From: DASRDR01 sp044867785
GTDB lineage: Bacteria > Methylomirabilota > Methylomirabilia > Rokubacteriales > DASRDR01
Assembly: GCA_044867785.1 (NCBI GenBank)
Contig: JBIOVM010000116.1
Location: 1-64,000 of the forward strand
Length of the DNA: 64,000 nt
Reading direction: 5' to 3'
The notes under the pieces are model-generated. The model was given only the letters and a program-made list of their open reading frames with translations. It was not told the origin of the DNA and searched no databases. Shown one piece after another: positions 39,911 to 48,943 of this stretch. Within the stretch, counting starts at the first letter, position 1. Every line of letters starts with the position of its first letter. A program made the translations under genes and the position numbers.

Positions 39911-41572
39911 TTACGCCTCGCTGACCGGAAGTGAGATGGTGAACCGGGTGCCCCGGTAGGGCTCGCTCTGCACGTGCATCTCGCCGCCGTGGTCCTCGAC
40001 GATCCGGTGCGCGATGGCCAGCCCGAGTCCCGTACCGTGGGGCTTGGTCGTGTAGAAGGGCTCGAAGACCTGGGTCAGCTCGGCGGCGGTGATTCCGACG
40101 CCGGTGTCCTCGACGGTGACTTGGACCACCGGCCGTCCCGCCTCCAGCGTGACCGCGCGGACGCTCACGCGCAGCTCCCCGCCCTGCGGCATCGCCTCCA
40201 CGGCGTTGAGACACAGGTTCCACAGGGCCTGTCGCATCTGCGCCGGGTCGACATCGGCCTTGACGGTCGGCTCCGACGTGTCCCGACGGATGTGCACGCG
40301 CGGGGCGTCGGCTTCCTGGAGCCCGCCGTGATTCGAGAGCATGAGCAGGATCTCGTCGAGCATGCCGGTGAGATCGGTCGGCACGCGCACGAGGTGCGGC
40401 GGCCGGGAGAACTGCAGGAAGTCCCGGATGATCGCATCCAGCCGGTCCGACTCCCGCAGGACGATGTCCATCAGGCGCCGGTCGTCGCCTTGAGGCGCGA
40501 GGCTCTCCCGCAGGACCTCGACCGACCCCCGGATCGATCCGATCGGATTCCGGATCTCGTGCGCCAAACCGGCGGCCAGGCGCCCGATGGCCGCCAGCCG
40601 GTCCGCCTGGCGGACCTGCTCCTCCATGCGCTTGATGTCGGTCAGATCCTGGAACGAGCAGATCGCGCCGCGTCCGCGCCGGAGGAAGGAGAGGCTCATC
40701 CCCACCGCCATCCGGGACCCGTCGGGCCGCGTCAGCTGCGTCTCGAAGCGCGGCCGGCGCGCCCCGCCGCTCTCCAAATCCCCCCAGATGGCGGCGAACG
40801 GCGGCGCCTCGGGGAACAGCGCCTCCCATCGCACGGCGCGAAGCTCATTTTCGCGACGGCCACACAGGGTCTCGGCGGTCCGGTTCACCGAGGTGACCGT
40901 GCCGCGGCGGTCGAACGTCAGGAGCCCGCTGGCGACGCTCTGAACGATGTCCTCGTGCAGCGCCCGGAAGGCCGCCAGGCTCGCTTCGCTCCGGTGGGCC
41001 TGTCCGCGTGCCTGGCGCAGCCGTCCGGCCAGGTAGGTCCCGAGGTAGGCCATGATGAACGATGCGCAGAAGTTGGCGCTGATCAGGAGGATCGTGAGGC
41101 TGCCCTCTATCCCCACGTTGCGCGCCAGGGGATGCCCCGCGGCCGGCGGCAGCCACCGGTAGAACTGCGCGCCCAGCATGAGGCCGTGCATGAACACGGC
41201 GAGGGTCGCCACGCCGAAGCTCTCCCGCGGCGCCACGACGATGCTCGCCGTCAGGATCGACACCAGGTAGAGGAAGGGGAAGACGCTGTACGGCCCGCCG
41301 GTCAGGTAGATCAGGATGGTCTCGAGGATGATGTCCCCGTAGATCTGGACCTCGGCGAGCCGGACGGGGTTCCGCACCCGCCGGAGGAGTACCAGGTAGA
41401 CCGCCGACAGGAGATAGCTGGCGGCGAGCAGCGCCAGGACGGGCGGGAACGGAAAGAGGGGCCGGCCGCTGAGATGGGCGCCCAGCAGCGCGGCGGCGAG
41501 GACGGTGACCACGCTGGTCCGGCCGAGCGCCAGCCAGCGAACGGCCACCTGCCCCTCCGGTGGCTCCCCCAT
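39911..41572 (-). CDS. pilS: Sensor histidine kinase PilS
   Basis: 553 residues: six membrane helices in the first 190 residues as in Pseudomonas PilS, a PAS-like domain (about 200-320: FDRRGTVTSVNRTAETLCG), HisKA with phospho-His338 in LAHEIRNP, and an HATPase domain (NLCLNAVEAM, DTGVGI, GTGLGLAIAH). In other bacteria PilS senses membrane PilA levels through its TM bundle. ATG 41572 is preferred (GGGGAG upstream) to GTG 41584. It follows pilC and is followed by pilR. Confidence 0.95.
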   Translation of the reverse strand: MGEPPEGQVAVRWLALGRTSVVTVLAAALLGAHLSGRPLFPFPPVLALLAASYLLSAVYLVLLRRVRNPVRLAEVQIYGDIILETILIYLTGGPYSVFPFLYLVSILTASIVVAPRESFGVATLAVFMHGLMLGAQFYRWLPPAAGHPLARNVGIEGSLTILLISANFCASFIMAYLGTYLAGRLRQARGQAHRSEASLAAFRALHEDIVQSVASGLLTFDRRGTVTSVNRTAETLCGRRENELRAVRWEALFPEAPPFAAIWGDLESGGARRPRFETQLTRPDGSRMAVGMSLSFLRRGRGAICSFQDLTDIKRMEEQVRQADRLAAIGRLAAGLAHEIRNPIGSIRGSVEVLRESLAPQGDDRRLMDIVLRESDRLDAIIRDFLQFSRPPHLVRVPTDLTGMLDEILLMLSNHGGLQEADAPRVHIRRDTSEPTVKADVDPAQMRQALWNLCLNAVEAMPQGGELRVSVRAVTLEAGRPVVQVTVEDTGVGITAAELTQVFEPFYTTKPHGTGLGLAIAHRIVEDHGGEMHVQSEPYRGTRFTISLPVSEA

Positions 41573-41596
41573 TCCGCTCCCCACCCCCGGTGGGTC

Positions 41597-42826
41597 CTAC
41601 TTGACCAGCGTCACCACCTTGAAGATCGGCAGGTAGATCGCGATGACGATACCGCCGATCACCACGCCCAGGAAGACGATCAGCAGGGGCTCGAGCAAGG
41701 ACGTCAAGCCCGCGACCGCGACGTCGACCTCGTCCTCGTAGTAGTCGGCGACCTTCGCCAGCATGTTGTCCAAGGCGCCCGTCTGCTCGCCGACGATGAC
41801 CATCTGGACGACCATGGGCGGGAACACGCCGCTGTCCTTCAGGCGCTCGCCGAGCGTTTGCCCGGCCATGACGCGCTCGCGCGCCCCCATCACGGCGTTC
41901 TCGACCACGCGGTTGCCGGCCGTCTTGGCGGTGATGCGGAGCGCGTCGATGATCGGCACACCGCCGCCGAGGAGCGCCGAGAGTGTCCGGGTGAAGCGCG
42001 CGATCGCGATCTTCCGTACCAGCGGACCGAAGATGGGCGCCCGGAGCAGGAAGCGGTCGACGGCCAGGCGGCCGGCGTCCGTCCGGTACCACATCCGGAA
42101 GCCGTACATCGCTCCCCCCCACAGGAGCAGCATGATGTACCAGTACTTCACCACCGCGTTGCTGGCGGCGATGACGATGCGCGTGGGCAGCGGGAGCGGC
42201 ACTCCGGCGCTCGCGAAGAAGGCCGAGAAGATCGGGATGATGAAGACCATCAGGAAGGCCACGACCAGCACCGCGATGGTCATGACCAGGAGCGGGTACA
42301 CGACCGCCATCTGGACGCGGTGCTTGAGGGCCTGGGCCTTCTCCAGGTAAGTCGACAGCCGGGACAGCATCGAGTCGAGGACGCCGCCCGTCTCGCCGAC
42401 GTGCACCAGGTTGACGTAGAGCTCGTCGAAGACCCGCGGGAAGCGCCCCAGCGCCTCGGACAAGGTGGAGCCCGACTCCACGTCGGATGCCACCTTCGCG
42501 ATGATCTCCTGGAAGCGCTTCCGCTCCATCTGCATGCCCAGCGTCTGCAGGCACTGCACGAGCGGCAGGCCGGCCGCGATCATCGTGGCGAACTGGCGGC
42601 TGAAGACCGAGATGTCCTTGCCGCGCACGCCGCCGATGAGTGACTTGATGCCCGGCAGGTCCGAGAACGCGACCTTGCCGCCGGCGCCCCGCTTCACGGC
42701 GATGTTTTGGACGACGATTCCCTGCGACCGCAGCTGGCGGGCCGCCGCGCGCTCGTCCGGCGCGGTGATCTCCGCGCGGACTTGCCCCCCGCCGGCCGTG
42801 ACGCCCCGATAGGTGAAGTTCGGCAT
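41597..42826 (-). CDS. pilC: Inner-membrane platform protein PilC
   Basis: 409 residues. Two GspF domains (about 70-190 and 275-400), each with the cytoplasmic GxxLxEAL-type helix (SGSTLSEALGRFP and AGQTLGERLKDSG), and three membrane helices. It is the platform on which PilB and PilT act. N-terminal MPNFTYRGVTAGG is typical. ATG 42826 is preceded by GGAGGG. Lies 18 bases after pilT. Confidence 0.96.
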   Translation of the reverse strand: MPNFTYRGVTAGGGQVRAEITAPDERAAARQLRSQGIVVQNIAVKRGAGGKVAFSDLPGIKSLIGGVRGKDISVFSRQFATMIAAGLPLVQCLQTLGMQMERKRFQEIIAKVASDVESGSTLSEALGRFPRVFDELYVNLVHVGETGGVLDSMLSRLSTYLEKAQALKHRVQMAVVYPLLVMTIAVLVVAFLMVFIIPIFSAFFASAGVPLPLPTRIVIAASNAVVKYWYIMLLLWGGAMYGFRMWYRTDAGRLAVDRFLLRAPIFGPLVRKIAIARFTRTLSALLGGGVPIIDALRITAKTAGNRVVENAVMGARERVMAGQTLGERLKDSGVFPPMVVQMVIVGEQTGALDNMLAKVADYYEDEVDVAVAGLTSLLEPLLIVFLGVVIGGIVIAIYLPIFKVVTLVK

Positions 42827-42844
42827 GGTTCCCTCCGTCCCGCG

Positions 42845-43936
42845 CTAGCGAGACGCCGCCGCCACGGGCTGGTCCATCATGCGAAGCAGCTCCTCCGGAT
42901 ACGTGCTGCGGGAGAGCGCCTCCGGCCGCGAGATCTGACCGCGGATGTACAGGTTCGCGAGCGACTGGTTCATCGTCAGCATCCCGAACTTCTGACCCGC
43001 CTGCATCGCCGAGTAGATCTGGTGCACCTTCTCCTCCCGGATCATGTTGCGGATCGCGGGGGTCGCCACCAGGATCTCCATGGCCAGGGCCCGACCGCGC
43101 CCGTCGCGCCGCGGGATGAGGAGCTGGTTGAACACCGCCTCCAGCACGAGCGCCAGCTGCGCCCGCACCTGGGACTGCTGGTGCGGCGGGAAGACGTCGA
43201 TGATCCGGTCGATCGACTGCGCGCACGAGTTGGTGTGGAGCGTGGCGAACGTGAGGTGCCCGGTCTCCGCGATGGTCAGCGCCGCCTGGATGGTCTCGAG
43301 GTCACGCATCTCGCCGATCAGCACGACGTCCGGGTCCTGGCGCAGCACGTACTTCAGGGCCGCCGGGAAGGAGTGCGTGTCCGCCCCGACCTCCCGCTGG
43401 TTCACCAGCGCCTTCTGGTGCTGGAACAGGTACTCCAGGGGATCCTCGACGGTGACGATGTGAACGTCGCGCTCGCGGTTGATGCGGTCCAGCATGGCCG
43501 CCATCGTCGTGGTCTTCCCGTGGCCGGTCGGCCCGGTCACCAGGACGAGCCCCTTGTGCTTCTGGATGATCGAGGTGCACACCTCGCCCGGCAGCCCCAG
43601 CTCCTGGAAGCTCTTCGGCTGGTGCGGGATCGACCGGATGGCCACGCCGACGGCGCCGCGCTGCCGGTAGACGTTGACGCGGTAGCGCGAGAGCCCGACG
43701 ACTCCGTAGGAGAAGTCGAGCTCGTGGTTCGACTCGAACCGCTCGCGTTGATCGGCGTTGATGAGGCTGTATGCCAGCGCCTTCGTCTGCTCCCCGTCCA
43801 GCGGAGGGTAGTCCAACGCCACCAGGTGGCCGTGAACCCGCAGGGTCGGGGCCGCCCCCGCCGTGATGTGGAGATCCGATGCGGTCCTCTCCGCCATGGC
43901 GACGAGGAGGTCGCGCATCGATACGGTCTGGTTCAC
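42845..43936 (-). CDS. pilT: Pilus retraction ATPase PilT
   Basis: 363 residues with PAS-like N-domain, Walker A GPTGHGKTT (a His replaces the usual Ser), Asp box HIVTVEDPLEYLF, Walker B VVLIGEMRDLET, His box GHLTFATLHTN, and the C-terminal AIRNMIREEKVHQI that is diagnostic of PilT and essential for retraction. Start GTG 43936 with GGAGGAAGG upstream. No PilU is present. Order pilB-pilT-pilC is standard. Confidence 0.97.
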   Translation of the reverse strand: MNQTVSMRDLLVAMAERTASDLHITAGAAPTLRVHGHLVALDYPPLDGEQTKALAYSLINADQRERFESNHELDFSYGVVGLSRYRVNVYRQRGAVGVAIRSIPHQPKSFQELGLPGEVCTSIIQKHKGLVLVTGPTGHGKTTTMAAMLDRINRERDVHIVTVEDPLEYLFQHQKALVNQREVGADTHSFPAALKYVLRQDPDVVLIGEMRDLETIQAALTIAETGHLTFATLHTNSCAQSIDRIIDVFPPHQQSQVRAQLALVLEAVFNQLLIPRRDGRGRALAMEILVATPAIRNMIREEKVHQIYSAMQAGQKFGMLTMNQSLANLYIRGQISRPEALSRSTYPEELLRMMDQPVAAASR

Positions 43937-43976
43937 TGGCCTTCCTCCCTAACCGTCATTCGGCTCATGGAGGTCC

Positions 43977-45677
43977 TCAGTCGGCGAACGTCACGCGGAG
44001 GACCTCGTCAATGGTGGTCAGCCCGTTGGCCACTTTCCGCAGCCCGGTCTGCCGTAAGGTGCGCATCCCGGCCTTCACCGCGATGTCCTTGATCTCGTTG
44101 GCGGGCCGCTGTCGTACGATCGCTTCCTGGAGCTCCGGGATCATCCACATGATCTCGTGGACCGAGATGCGCCCCTTGTATCCCGTGTTGGCGCAGTTCG
44201 CGCACCCTTTGCCCGTGTAGACCCGGACGCTCTCGGCCTCCTCGGGGCGGAAGCCCACGTCGATCAGCGCGGACACCGGCACCTGGACGGCCTCGCGGCA
44301 CTCCAGGCAAATCCGGCGGACGAGGCGCTGCGCGATCACCAGGAGCAGCGACGAAGAGATGAGGAAGGGCGGGATGCCCATGTCCTGGAGTCGCGTCACC
44401 GTGCTGGGAGCGTCGTTCGTGTGCAGCGTGGAGAACACCAGGTGCCCGGTCAGGGCGGCGCGGATCGCGATCTGCGCCGTCTCCAGGTCGCGCATCTCGC
44501 CGACCAGGATGACGTCCGGGTCCTGCCGCAGGAACGCTCGGAGGGCGGCGGCGAAGTTGTAGCCGATGTCCTCGCGGACGAGGACCTGGTTGATCCCGGC
44601 GATGTTGAACTCGACCGGGTCCTCGGCCGTGATGATGTTGATGTCGGGGTTGTTGATGGTCGCGATGGCCGCGTAGAGCGTCGTGCTCTTGCCGCTTCCG
44701 GTGGGTCCGGTCACCAGGATCATCCCGTAGGGCGTCGCGATGATCTTCTTGAATCGATTGAGGTCGTCCTCCTCGAACCCGAGGCGCGTGAGGTCGAGGA
44801 CGATGCTTCCCTTGTCCAGCACGCGCATGACGATCTTCTCGCCGTAGATCGTCGGCAGCGACGAGACGCGCAGGTCGATCTCGCGGTTCTGGAACTTCAC
44901 GGAGAGGCGGCCGTCCTGGGGGAGGCGCCGCTCGGCGATGTCCAAGTTCGCCATGATCTTCACGCGCGAGAGGATCGCCGGCTCCATCTGCTTCGGCGGG
45001 TTCATCATGTCGTGGAGCACGCCGTCGATGCGGTACCGGACGCGGAACACCTTCTCGTACGGCTCGAGATGGATGTCCGAGGCGCGCTTCCGGATCGCGT
45101 CGGCGATGATCAGGTTCACGAACCGGATCGTCGGCGCTTCCTCGGCTTCCCGGCCCAGCTCGGCGATGTCGACCTTCGATGCCTTGTCGAGCAGCTCGAG
45201 ACTGGTCTCGCCAGTGGACTCCTGGTCGATCAGCTTCTTGAGGTCCTCGACGCCGGAGCTGTAGTTGTGGTCGATCGCCGCCCGGATGGCGCTCTCGGCC
45301 GCCAGCACCGGGATGACGTGCAGCCCGGTCGCGAACTGCACGTCGTCGATCGCGAGCACCACGGTGGGATCCGACAGGGCCAGGGTCAGCGTGTTCCCGA
45401 CCTTGCGGACCGGGAACACCTGGTACTTCTGGACGATCTCCTTGCGGACGAGCCGCAGGATGTCGGGATCCACCTCCACCCGGCCGAGATTGATGACGGG
45501 AATGCCGTACTTTCGGCTGAGGAAGTCGAGGAGCTCGTCCTCGCTGATGAACGCCAGCCGCGTCAGAACCGTCGCGAGACGCTCGCCGGAACGGCGCTGG
45601 TCGGCCAAGGCCTTCTGAGCCTGGTCCGGCGAAAGCAAGTTCTCCTTGACGAGCAGCTCGAGGAGCCTCGGATTCAC
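43977..45677 (-). CDS. pilB: Pilus extension ATPase PilB
   Basis: 566 residues. An N-terminal T2SSE_N/MshEN-type domain (starting LVKENLLSPDQAQKAL), a known c-di-GMP binding module in relatives; the ligand-contact repeats (RSGERLATVLTRLAFISEDE) are visible. Then Walker A GPTGSGKSTTLY, Asp box ITAEDPVEF, Walker B VILVGEMRDLETA, His box HLVFSTLHTNDAP and the tetracysteine zinc motif (CLEC and CANC). GTG 45677 follows AGGA. A c-di-GMP-binding PilB would fit the cyclase and HD-GYP genes in this locus. Confidence 0.96.
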   Translation of the reverse strand: MNPRLLELLVKENLLSPDQAQKALADQRRSGERLATVLTRLAFISEDELLDFLSRKYGIPVINLGRVEVDPDILRLVRKEIVQKYQVFPVRKVGNTLTLALSDPTVVLAIDDVQFATGLHVIPVLAAESAIRAAIDHNYSSGVEDLKKLIDQESTGETSLELLDKASKVDIAELGREAEEAPTIRFVNLIIADAIRKRASDIHLEPYEKVFRVRYRIDGVLHDMMNPPKQMEPAILSRVKIMANLDIAERRLPQDGRLSVKFQNREIDLRVSSLPTIYGEKIVMRVLDKGSIVLDLTRLGFEEDDLNRFKKIIATPYGMILVTGPTGSGKSTTLYAAIATINNPDINIITAEDPVEFNIAGINQVLVREDIGYNFAAALRAFLRQDPDVILVGEMRDLETAQIAIRAALTGHLVFSTLHTNDAPSTVTRLQDMGIPPFLISSSLLLVIAQRLVRRICLECREAVQVPVSALIDVGFRPEEAESVRVYTGKGCANCANTGYKGRISVHEIMWMIPELQEAIVRQRPANEIKDIAVKAGMRTLRQTGLRKVANGLTTIDEVLRVTFAD

Positions 45678-45705
45678 GGTCGAACGTCCTGTCCGCGGGG
45701 CGGCT

Positions 45706-46083
45706 TCACGCCCCGGCCTTTCGGGACACGCCCAGCGTGTCGTTCACGAGTTCGATGAAGCGGTCCAGTCCCGAGCCCTTCTCGAAGAAGGCGACCGCAC
45801 TGTGGTGCGCGACCTTCTTCGCCAATGCCTCGCCCACGAGCCCGGTGATGAGGATGACTGGCAGATCCCCGCCGGTCCGGCGAATCGCGTCGAGCACCAC
45901 GAGCCCGTCCATGTCGGGCATCATGATGTCGATCACGGCGAGGTCGGGCTGCGTCTCCTCGAACTTCCGCAGTGCCTCCTGCCCCGACGTAGCCCGCACC
46001 ACCTGGTGGCCCTCGAGTGTCAGGATGTCATCCAGGACATCCAGGACGGCCGGTGCGTCGTCAGCGACGAGGATGCGTGCCAT
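45706..46083 (-). CDS. Single-domain response regulator (CheY-like)
   Basis: 125 residues, a receiver domain only: ARILVADDAPAVLDVLDDIL with the acidic pocket, the phospho-Asp in LAVIDIMMPDMDG, the Thr of VILITGL and the Lys of FFEKGSG. No output domain, so it acts by binding a partner. It ends 28 bases before pilB and leads the pilB-pilT-pilC-pilS-pilR gene run, so it may tune PilB in the manner of PilG/PilH-type regulators. ATG 46083 has only a weak ribosome site. Confidence 0.85.
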   Translation of the reverse strand: MARILVADDAPAVLDVLDDILTLEGHQVVRATSGQEALRKFEETQPDLAVIDIMMPDMDGLVVLDAIRRTGGDLPVILITGLVGEALAKKVAHHSAVAFFEKGSGLDRFIELVNDTLGVSRKAGA

Positions 46084-46209
46084 TTCAGGCTCGAATGCAG
46101 GGATTCTGACAGCCTCGGGGCCAGAACAGGTCAAGGTTTGTCATTACGGGGCAAGAGAGGAGCAAAGGTCGTACCACCTGCAAGACCGCGCTCGAGCGAC
46201 TGGGGTACG

Positions 46210-46755
46210 TCAGCTGGCGCGGCGGGCGCGGGTCAGCCCGAGGAGGACTCCAAACGCCTGATAAGTATCTTCCTGATAAAGCACGAGATGGATTCGTCGG
46301 ATGTTCGAGTCGGGGACCTCGACGAAATGCGCGCGGAAGGCCTCCACCATGGCGTCCGCGCAGTCCTTGGGCTCGACCCGCCCGGCGCCGGTGCCGAAGG
46401 CGGGGAACGCGACGGTGTGGAGCTTCAGCTCCTCGGCCCGGCGGAGGGCGCTCTTGGTCGCGCGTCGGACCAGGTCGACGTTCGAGCGGAGATCGGGCCC
46501 CATGATCGCCGCGTGGATCACGTAGTTCGCCGGCAGGTTGCCGGCCGTGGTCACGACCGCATCTCCGCCTTCCACGGGCCCCTGTCGCATCGCGTCTTCC
46601 TCGACGATCGTTCCGCCCTTTCGCTTGATCGCCGAGGCGACCCCGGTGCCCATAGAGAGCTGGTCGTTGGCGGGGCTTACGATCGCATCGACCTCGTACT
46701 CGGTGAGGTCACCGCGCTCGAGGTAGACGTCCGCCTGACCGACCCGCGCCTTCAT
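46210..46755 (-). CDS. Macro-domain protein (ADP-ribose-related)
   Basis: 181 residues. Macro-domain hallmarks: VDAIVSPANDQLSMGTGVAS (Asn-Asp and the glycine-rich loop), VIHAAIMGP and VAFPAFGTGAGR. Such proteins bind or hydrolyse ADP-ribose and its esters. GGGGAGA precedes ATG 46755. It is 22 bases after mazG, so the two are co-transcribed, which suggests house-cleaning of nucleotide damage. The last 15 residues are basic. Confidence 0.88.
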   Translation of the reverse strand: MKARVGQADVYLERGDLTEYEVDAIVSPANDQLSMGTGVASAIKRKGGTIVEEDAMRQGPVEGGDAVVTTAGNLPANYVIHAAIMGPDLRSNVDLVRRATKSALRRAEELKLHTVAFPAFGTGAGRVEPKDCADAMVEAFRAHFVEVPDSNIRRIHLVLYQEDTYQAFGVLLGLTRARRAS

Positions 46756-46777
46756 CGCAATCTCCCCTCGCCCCCGT

Positions 46778-47575
46778 TCATGACGGTTTCTCCAGGGCCT
46801 TGGCCCGGCTCCACAATCGTTCCAGCTCCTCCAGGGCGAGGCCCGAGAGCTCACGGCCCTCACCGCGGACAGCCTCCTCCATGGAGGTGAAGCGTCGGCT
46901 GAATCGCTCCACGGACCCTTGCAGTGCGCTTTCCGGATCCACGCCCGCGAGCCGGGCCACGTTCACCACCGCGAAGAGCAGATCCCCGATCTCCGCGCGC
47001 AGCGCCTCGCCGCCACCTTGCCGCAGGGCCTCCGCGACCTCGCCCACCTCCTCCTGGACCTTCTCGAGGGCCGGACCGGCCTCGGGCCAATCGAAGCCGA
47101 CACGGGCCGCCTTGTGCTGGACCCGCTGGGCTCGGTGCAACGCGGGCAGGCCGCGCGGCACCCCGGCGAGGGCCGAGCGCCGCGGTCCTCCGCCCTCGGA
47201 CTCCTTGATCGCTTCCCACCGGGCGAGCGCCTCGGCCGCCGACCCCACCGGTTGGTCACCGAAGACGTGGGGGTGCCGGCGGGTCATCTTGGCGACCAGG
47301 GCCTGGAGGAGGTCCGCCATCGTGAACTCGGCACGCTCGCGGGCGATCTCCGTGTGAAAGACGACCTGGAAGAGGAGGTCGCCGAGCTCCTCGCGGATGC
47401 GTCCGGGATCCCCCGTGTCCAGTGCATCGAGGACTTCGTAGGTCTCCTCGACGAGGAACGGGCGAAGAGAGTCGCGCGTCTGCTCTCGATCCCACGGGCA
47501 ACCGCCCTCGCCACGCAGGCGGGCCATCATCGTCAGAAGATCGAGGAAGCGCTGGCCGGCTTCAGGGCTCGACAT
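46778..47575 (-). CDS. mazG: Nucleoside triphosphate pyrophosphohydrolase MazG
   Basis: 265 residues with two MazG helical domains. The first has EETYEVLDALDTGDP and EELGDLLFQ, the second EEVGEVAEAL and EIGDLLFAVV: the paired EExxE and ExxD magnesium-binding motifs. The protein hydrolyses NTPs and dNTPs to monophosphates, removing damaged nucleotides and affecting ppGpp levels. CPWDREQT near residue 26 is the family signature. ATG 47575; an extended -10 promoter lies about 63 bases upstream. Confidence 0.95.
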   Translation of the reverse strand: MSSPEAGQRFLDLLTMMARLRGEGGCPWDREQTRDSLRPFLVEETYEVLDALDTGDPGRIREELGDLLFQVVFHTEIARERAEFTMADLLQALVAKMTRRHPHVFGDQPVGSAAEALARWEAIKESEGGGPRRSALAGVPRGLPALHRAQRVQHKAARVGFDWPEAGPALEKVQEEVGEVAEALRQGGGEALRAEIGDLLFAVVNVARLAGVDPESALQGSVERFSRRFTSMEEAVRGEGRELSGLALEELERLWSRAKALEKPS

Positions 47576-47637
47576 CGGGCGTCAATCTTGAGCGCGCTGC
47601 GCGAGCGGGGCTTCCGCATCCCACGCAGAGCGCGGCC

Positions 47638-47646
47638 AGTATAGCA
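47638..47646 (-). promoter_or_regulatory. Extended -10 promoter of mazG-macro
   Basis: Minus-strand TGCTATACT: TGn followed by TATACT, a full extended -10. There is no convincing -35 hexamer. Predicted start near 47631, 56 bases before the mazG ATG. Confidence 0.45.
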
Positions 47647-47756
47647 TGAGGAACTACGGCCTTCGTGGCGCCTTGTGGGGCGTGTGTCGGTGTGGTAGCG
47701 TCAGATCGCTTCCGCGGGCTCGGACCCGAGCCCGGCCATTTCGAGGAGGACGTTCC

Positions 47757-48221
47757 GTGCCCGAGCGCGAGCCCGATCCGGGATTCAACGTCGTGGACCG
47801 CCGACGGCGGGGAGACGACGAGACCCCAGCCCGGCCGGCGGCACCGCCGGTCAGCGAGCCCCCGCGTCCGCCGTCGTCCCCGCCAAGCCCGTCCCCGATC
47901 GCCCCCCCTTCCGGGCCAGGCCCCGGCAATCCGCAGGGCGCCCCCAAGGCGGACCTGACGTCGCTCCTGGTGATGCTCTATGGAGACGCCATGGCGAACA
48001 TGGGGCAGGCGCCGGACCCGGTGAGCGGGCGACCGCATGTCGACCTCGAGCAGGCCCGGTTCGCCATTGACCTCCTGGCCATGCTCCAGGACAGGACTCG
48101 CGGCAATCGGACGCCGGACGAGAGCGCCGTCCTAGAGGAGATGCTGGCGGCGCTCAGAATGGGCTTCGTTCGGCTGAGCCAGGGCCGGCGGGGCGGCGCT
48201 GAGCCGCGCGTTCGTCCCTAG
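47757..48221 (+). CDS. DUF1844 family protein
   Basis: 154 residues. The N-terminal 75 residues are disordered and Pro/Ser/Arg-rich; the C-terminal 70 (DLTSLLVMLYGDAMANMGQA, DLEQARFAIDLLAMLQDRTR, then LEEMLAALRMGFV) match the helical DUF1844 family found in many Gram-negative genomes with unknown function. GTG 47757 is chosen: AGGAGG seven bases upstream. The 3' end overlaps the opposite-strand gene for 90 bases. Confidence 0.78.
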   Translation: MPEREPDPGFNVVDRRRRGDDETPARPAAPPVSEPPRPPSSPPSPSPIAPPSGPGPGNPQGAPKADLTSLLVMLYGDAMANMGQAPDPVSGRPHVDLEQARFAIDLLAMLQDRTRGNRTPDESAVLEEMLAALRMGFVRLSQGRRGGAEPRVRP

Positions 48222-48842
48222 GCCCGGAGCCCGATCCTCGGCGCGGCCCCGCCGGGTATAGATGACCAGGCGCCCCGGCTCGATCCCCACCCGCTCGACG
48301 ACCCGCGGCATTCGCCACGTCAGGGCCGGAGGGCGTCCGCCAACCAGGCGCCAGAGGACGGCCACCGGCACGCGCTGACGCCCGATCGTGGCGCTCCGGG
48401 CCACGAACTCCGCTCGACTCCCGGAGAGGGTGACCTCGCCGGCGACCGCGACCCACAGGGGCTGGTCCTCGAGCGGGCCAGCAGGCCAGCCCGTGCCTCT
48501 CCGGAGGAGCTTCCCCAGGGTCGTGGTCCCCCCCAGCTCGACTCGCTCGGCATCGACCCGGACCTGGACCGGCCAGACGGGCGGGTCCCTCACCTCGACA
48601 TGCCCCGCCAGGAAGGCGTTCACGTCCGCCGTGGTCAGCACCAGCGGATCGTCACGAGAGCTAAGTCCGCTTTCCCGAAGGAGAAGCTGGGCTAGGACAC
48701 TCTGAAACCGTTGCCCCGCGCCCGGATCGGGTGGGCGTCGGCCCGCCTCATCCGGCCAGGCCAGGATCCGTGCCGTGACGACGCCGGCTCCTCCAGCCAA
48801 CACGAGAGCCACCACGGCAAGTACCAGGGGGCGGCGAGCCAC
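48132..48842 (-). CDS. Single-pass membrane-anchored protein, unknown function
   Basis: 236 residues from GTG 48842: basic ARRP start, transmembrane helix (about 5-27), then a periplasmic domain with beta-strand pattern (VWPVQVRVDAERVELGGTTT, LWVAVAGEVTLSGSRAEFVA, LTWRMPRVVERVGIEPGRL). The layout recalls lipid-binding DUF2993/LmeA-like or LptC-like proteins, but I cannot assign it. An upstream ATG at 48923 would add a non-homologous head and reach into the heat-shock promoter. The last 30 codons overlap the DUF1844 gene antiparallel. Confidence 0.55.
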   Translation of the reverse strand: MARRPLVLAVVALVLAGGAGVVTARILAWPDEAGRRPPDPGAGQRFQSVLAQLLLRESGLSSRDDPLVLTTADVNAFLAGHVEVRDPPVWPVQVRVDAERVELGGTTTLGKLLRRGTGWPAGPLEDQPLWVAVAGEVTLSGSRAEFVARSATIGRQRVPVAVLWRLVGGRPPALTWRMPRVVERVGIEPGRLVIYTRRGRAEDRAPGLGTNARLSAAPPALAQPNEAHSERRQHLL

Positions 48843-48880
48843 GGCGTCACCATACGGTGTGGCTGGCTCGGCGGGCAACC

Positions 48881-48909
48881 TTGACAGTGTCCATATCAGC
48901 TTGTATATC
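48881..48909 (+). promoter_or_regulatory. Promoter of the heat-shock operon
   Basis: A perfect -35 TTGACA (48881-48886), 17-base spacer, TATATC (48904-48909). Predicted start near 48917, about 27 bases before the hsp20 ATG, which has GAGGAGG. ATATCAG occurs twice, 12 bases apart, across spacer and -10. ACTCAAT (48918-48924) matches 6 of 7 bases of one HspR/HAIR half-site, but no complete HAIR palindrome is visible. Confidence 0.7.
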
Positions 48910-48943
48910 AGGTATCGACTCAATCAGAGGAGGACTCCCGGTC

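Noticed and set aside
40845..43226. A 793-codon minus-strand frame spanning pilS, pilC and pilT
   Set aside because: Wrong frame of three clearly identified pilus genes.
46084..46209. A promoter in front of the CheY-like gene
   Set aside because: TTGACC occurs at 46129-46134 on the minus strand, but no acceptable -10 lies 16-18 bases away.
48870..48943. A canonical HspR HAIR operator
   Set aside because: Only one near-half-site is found; no second arm at seven bases' distance.
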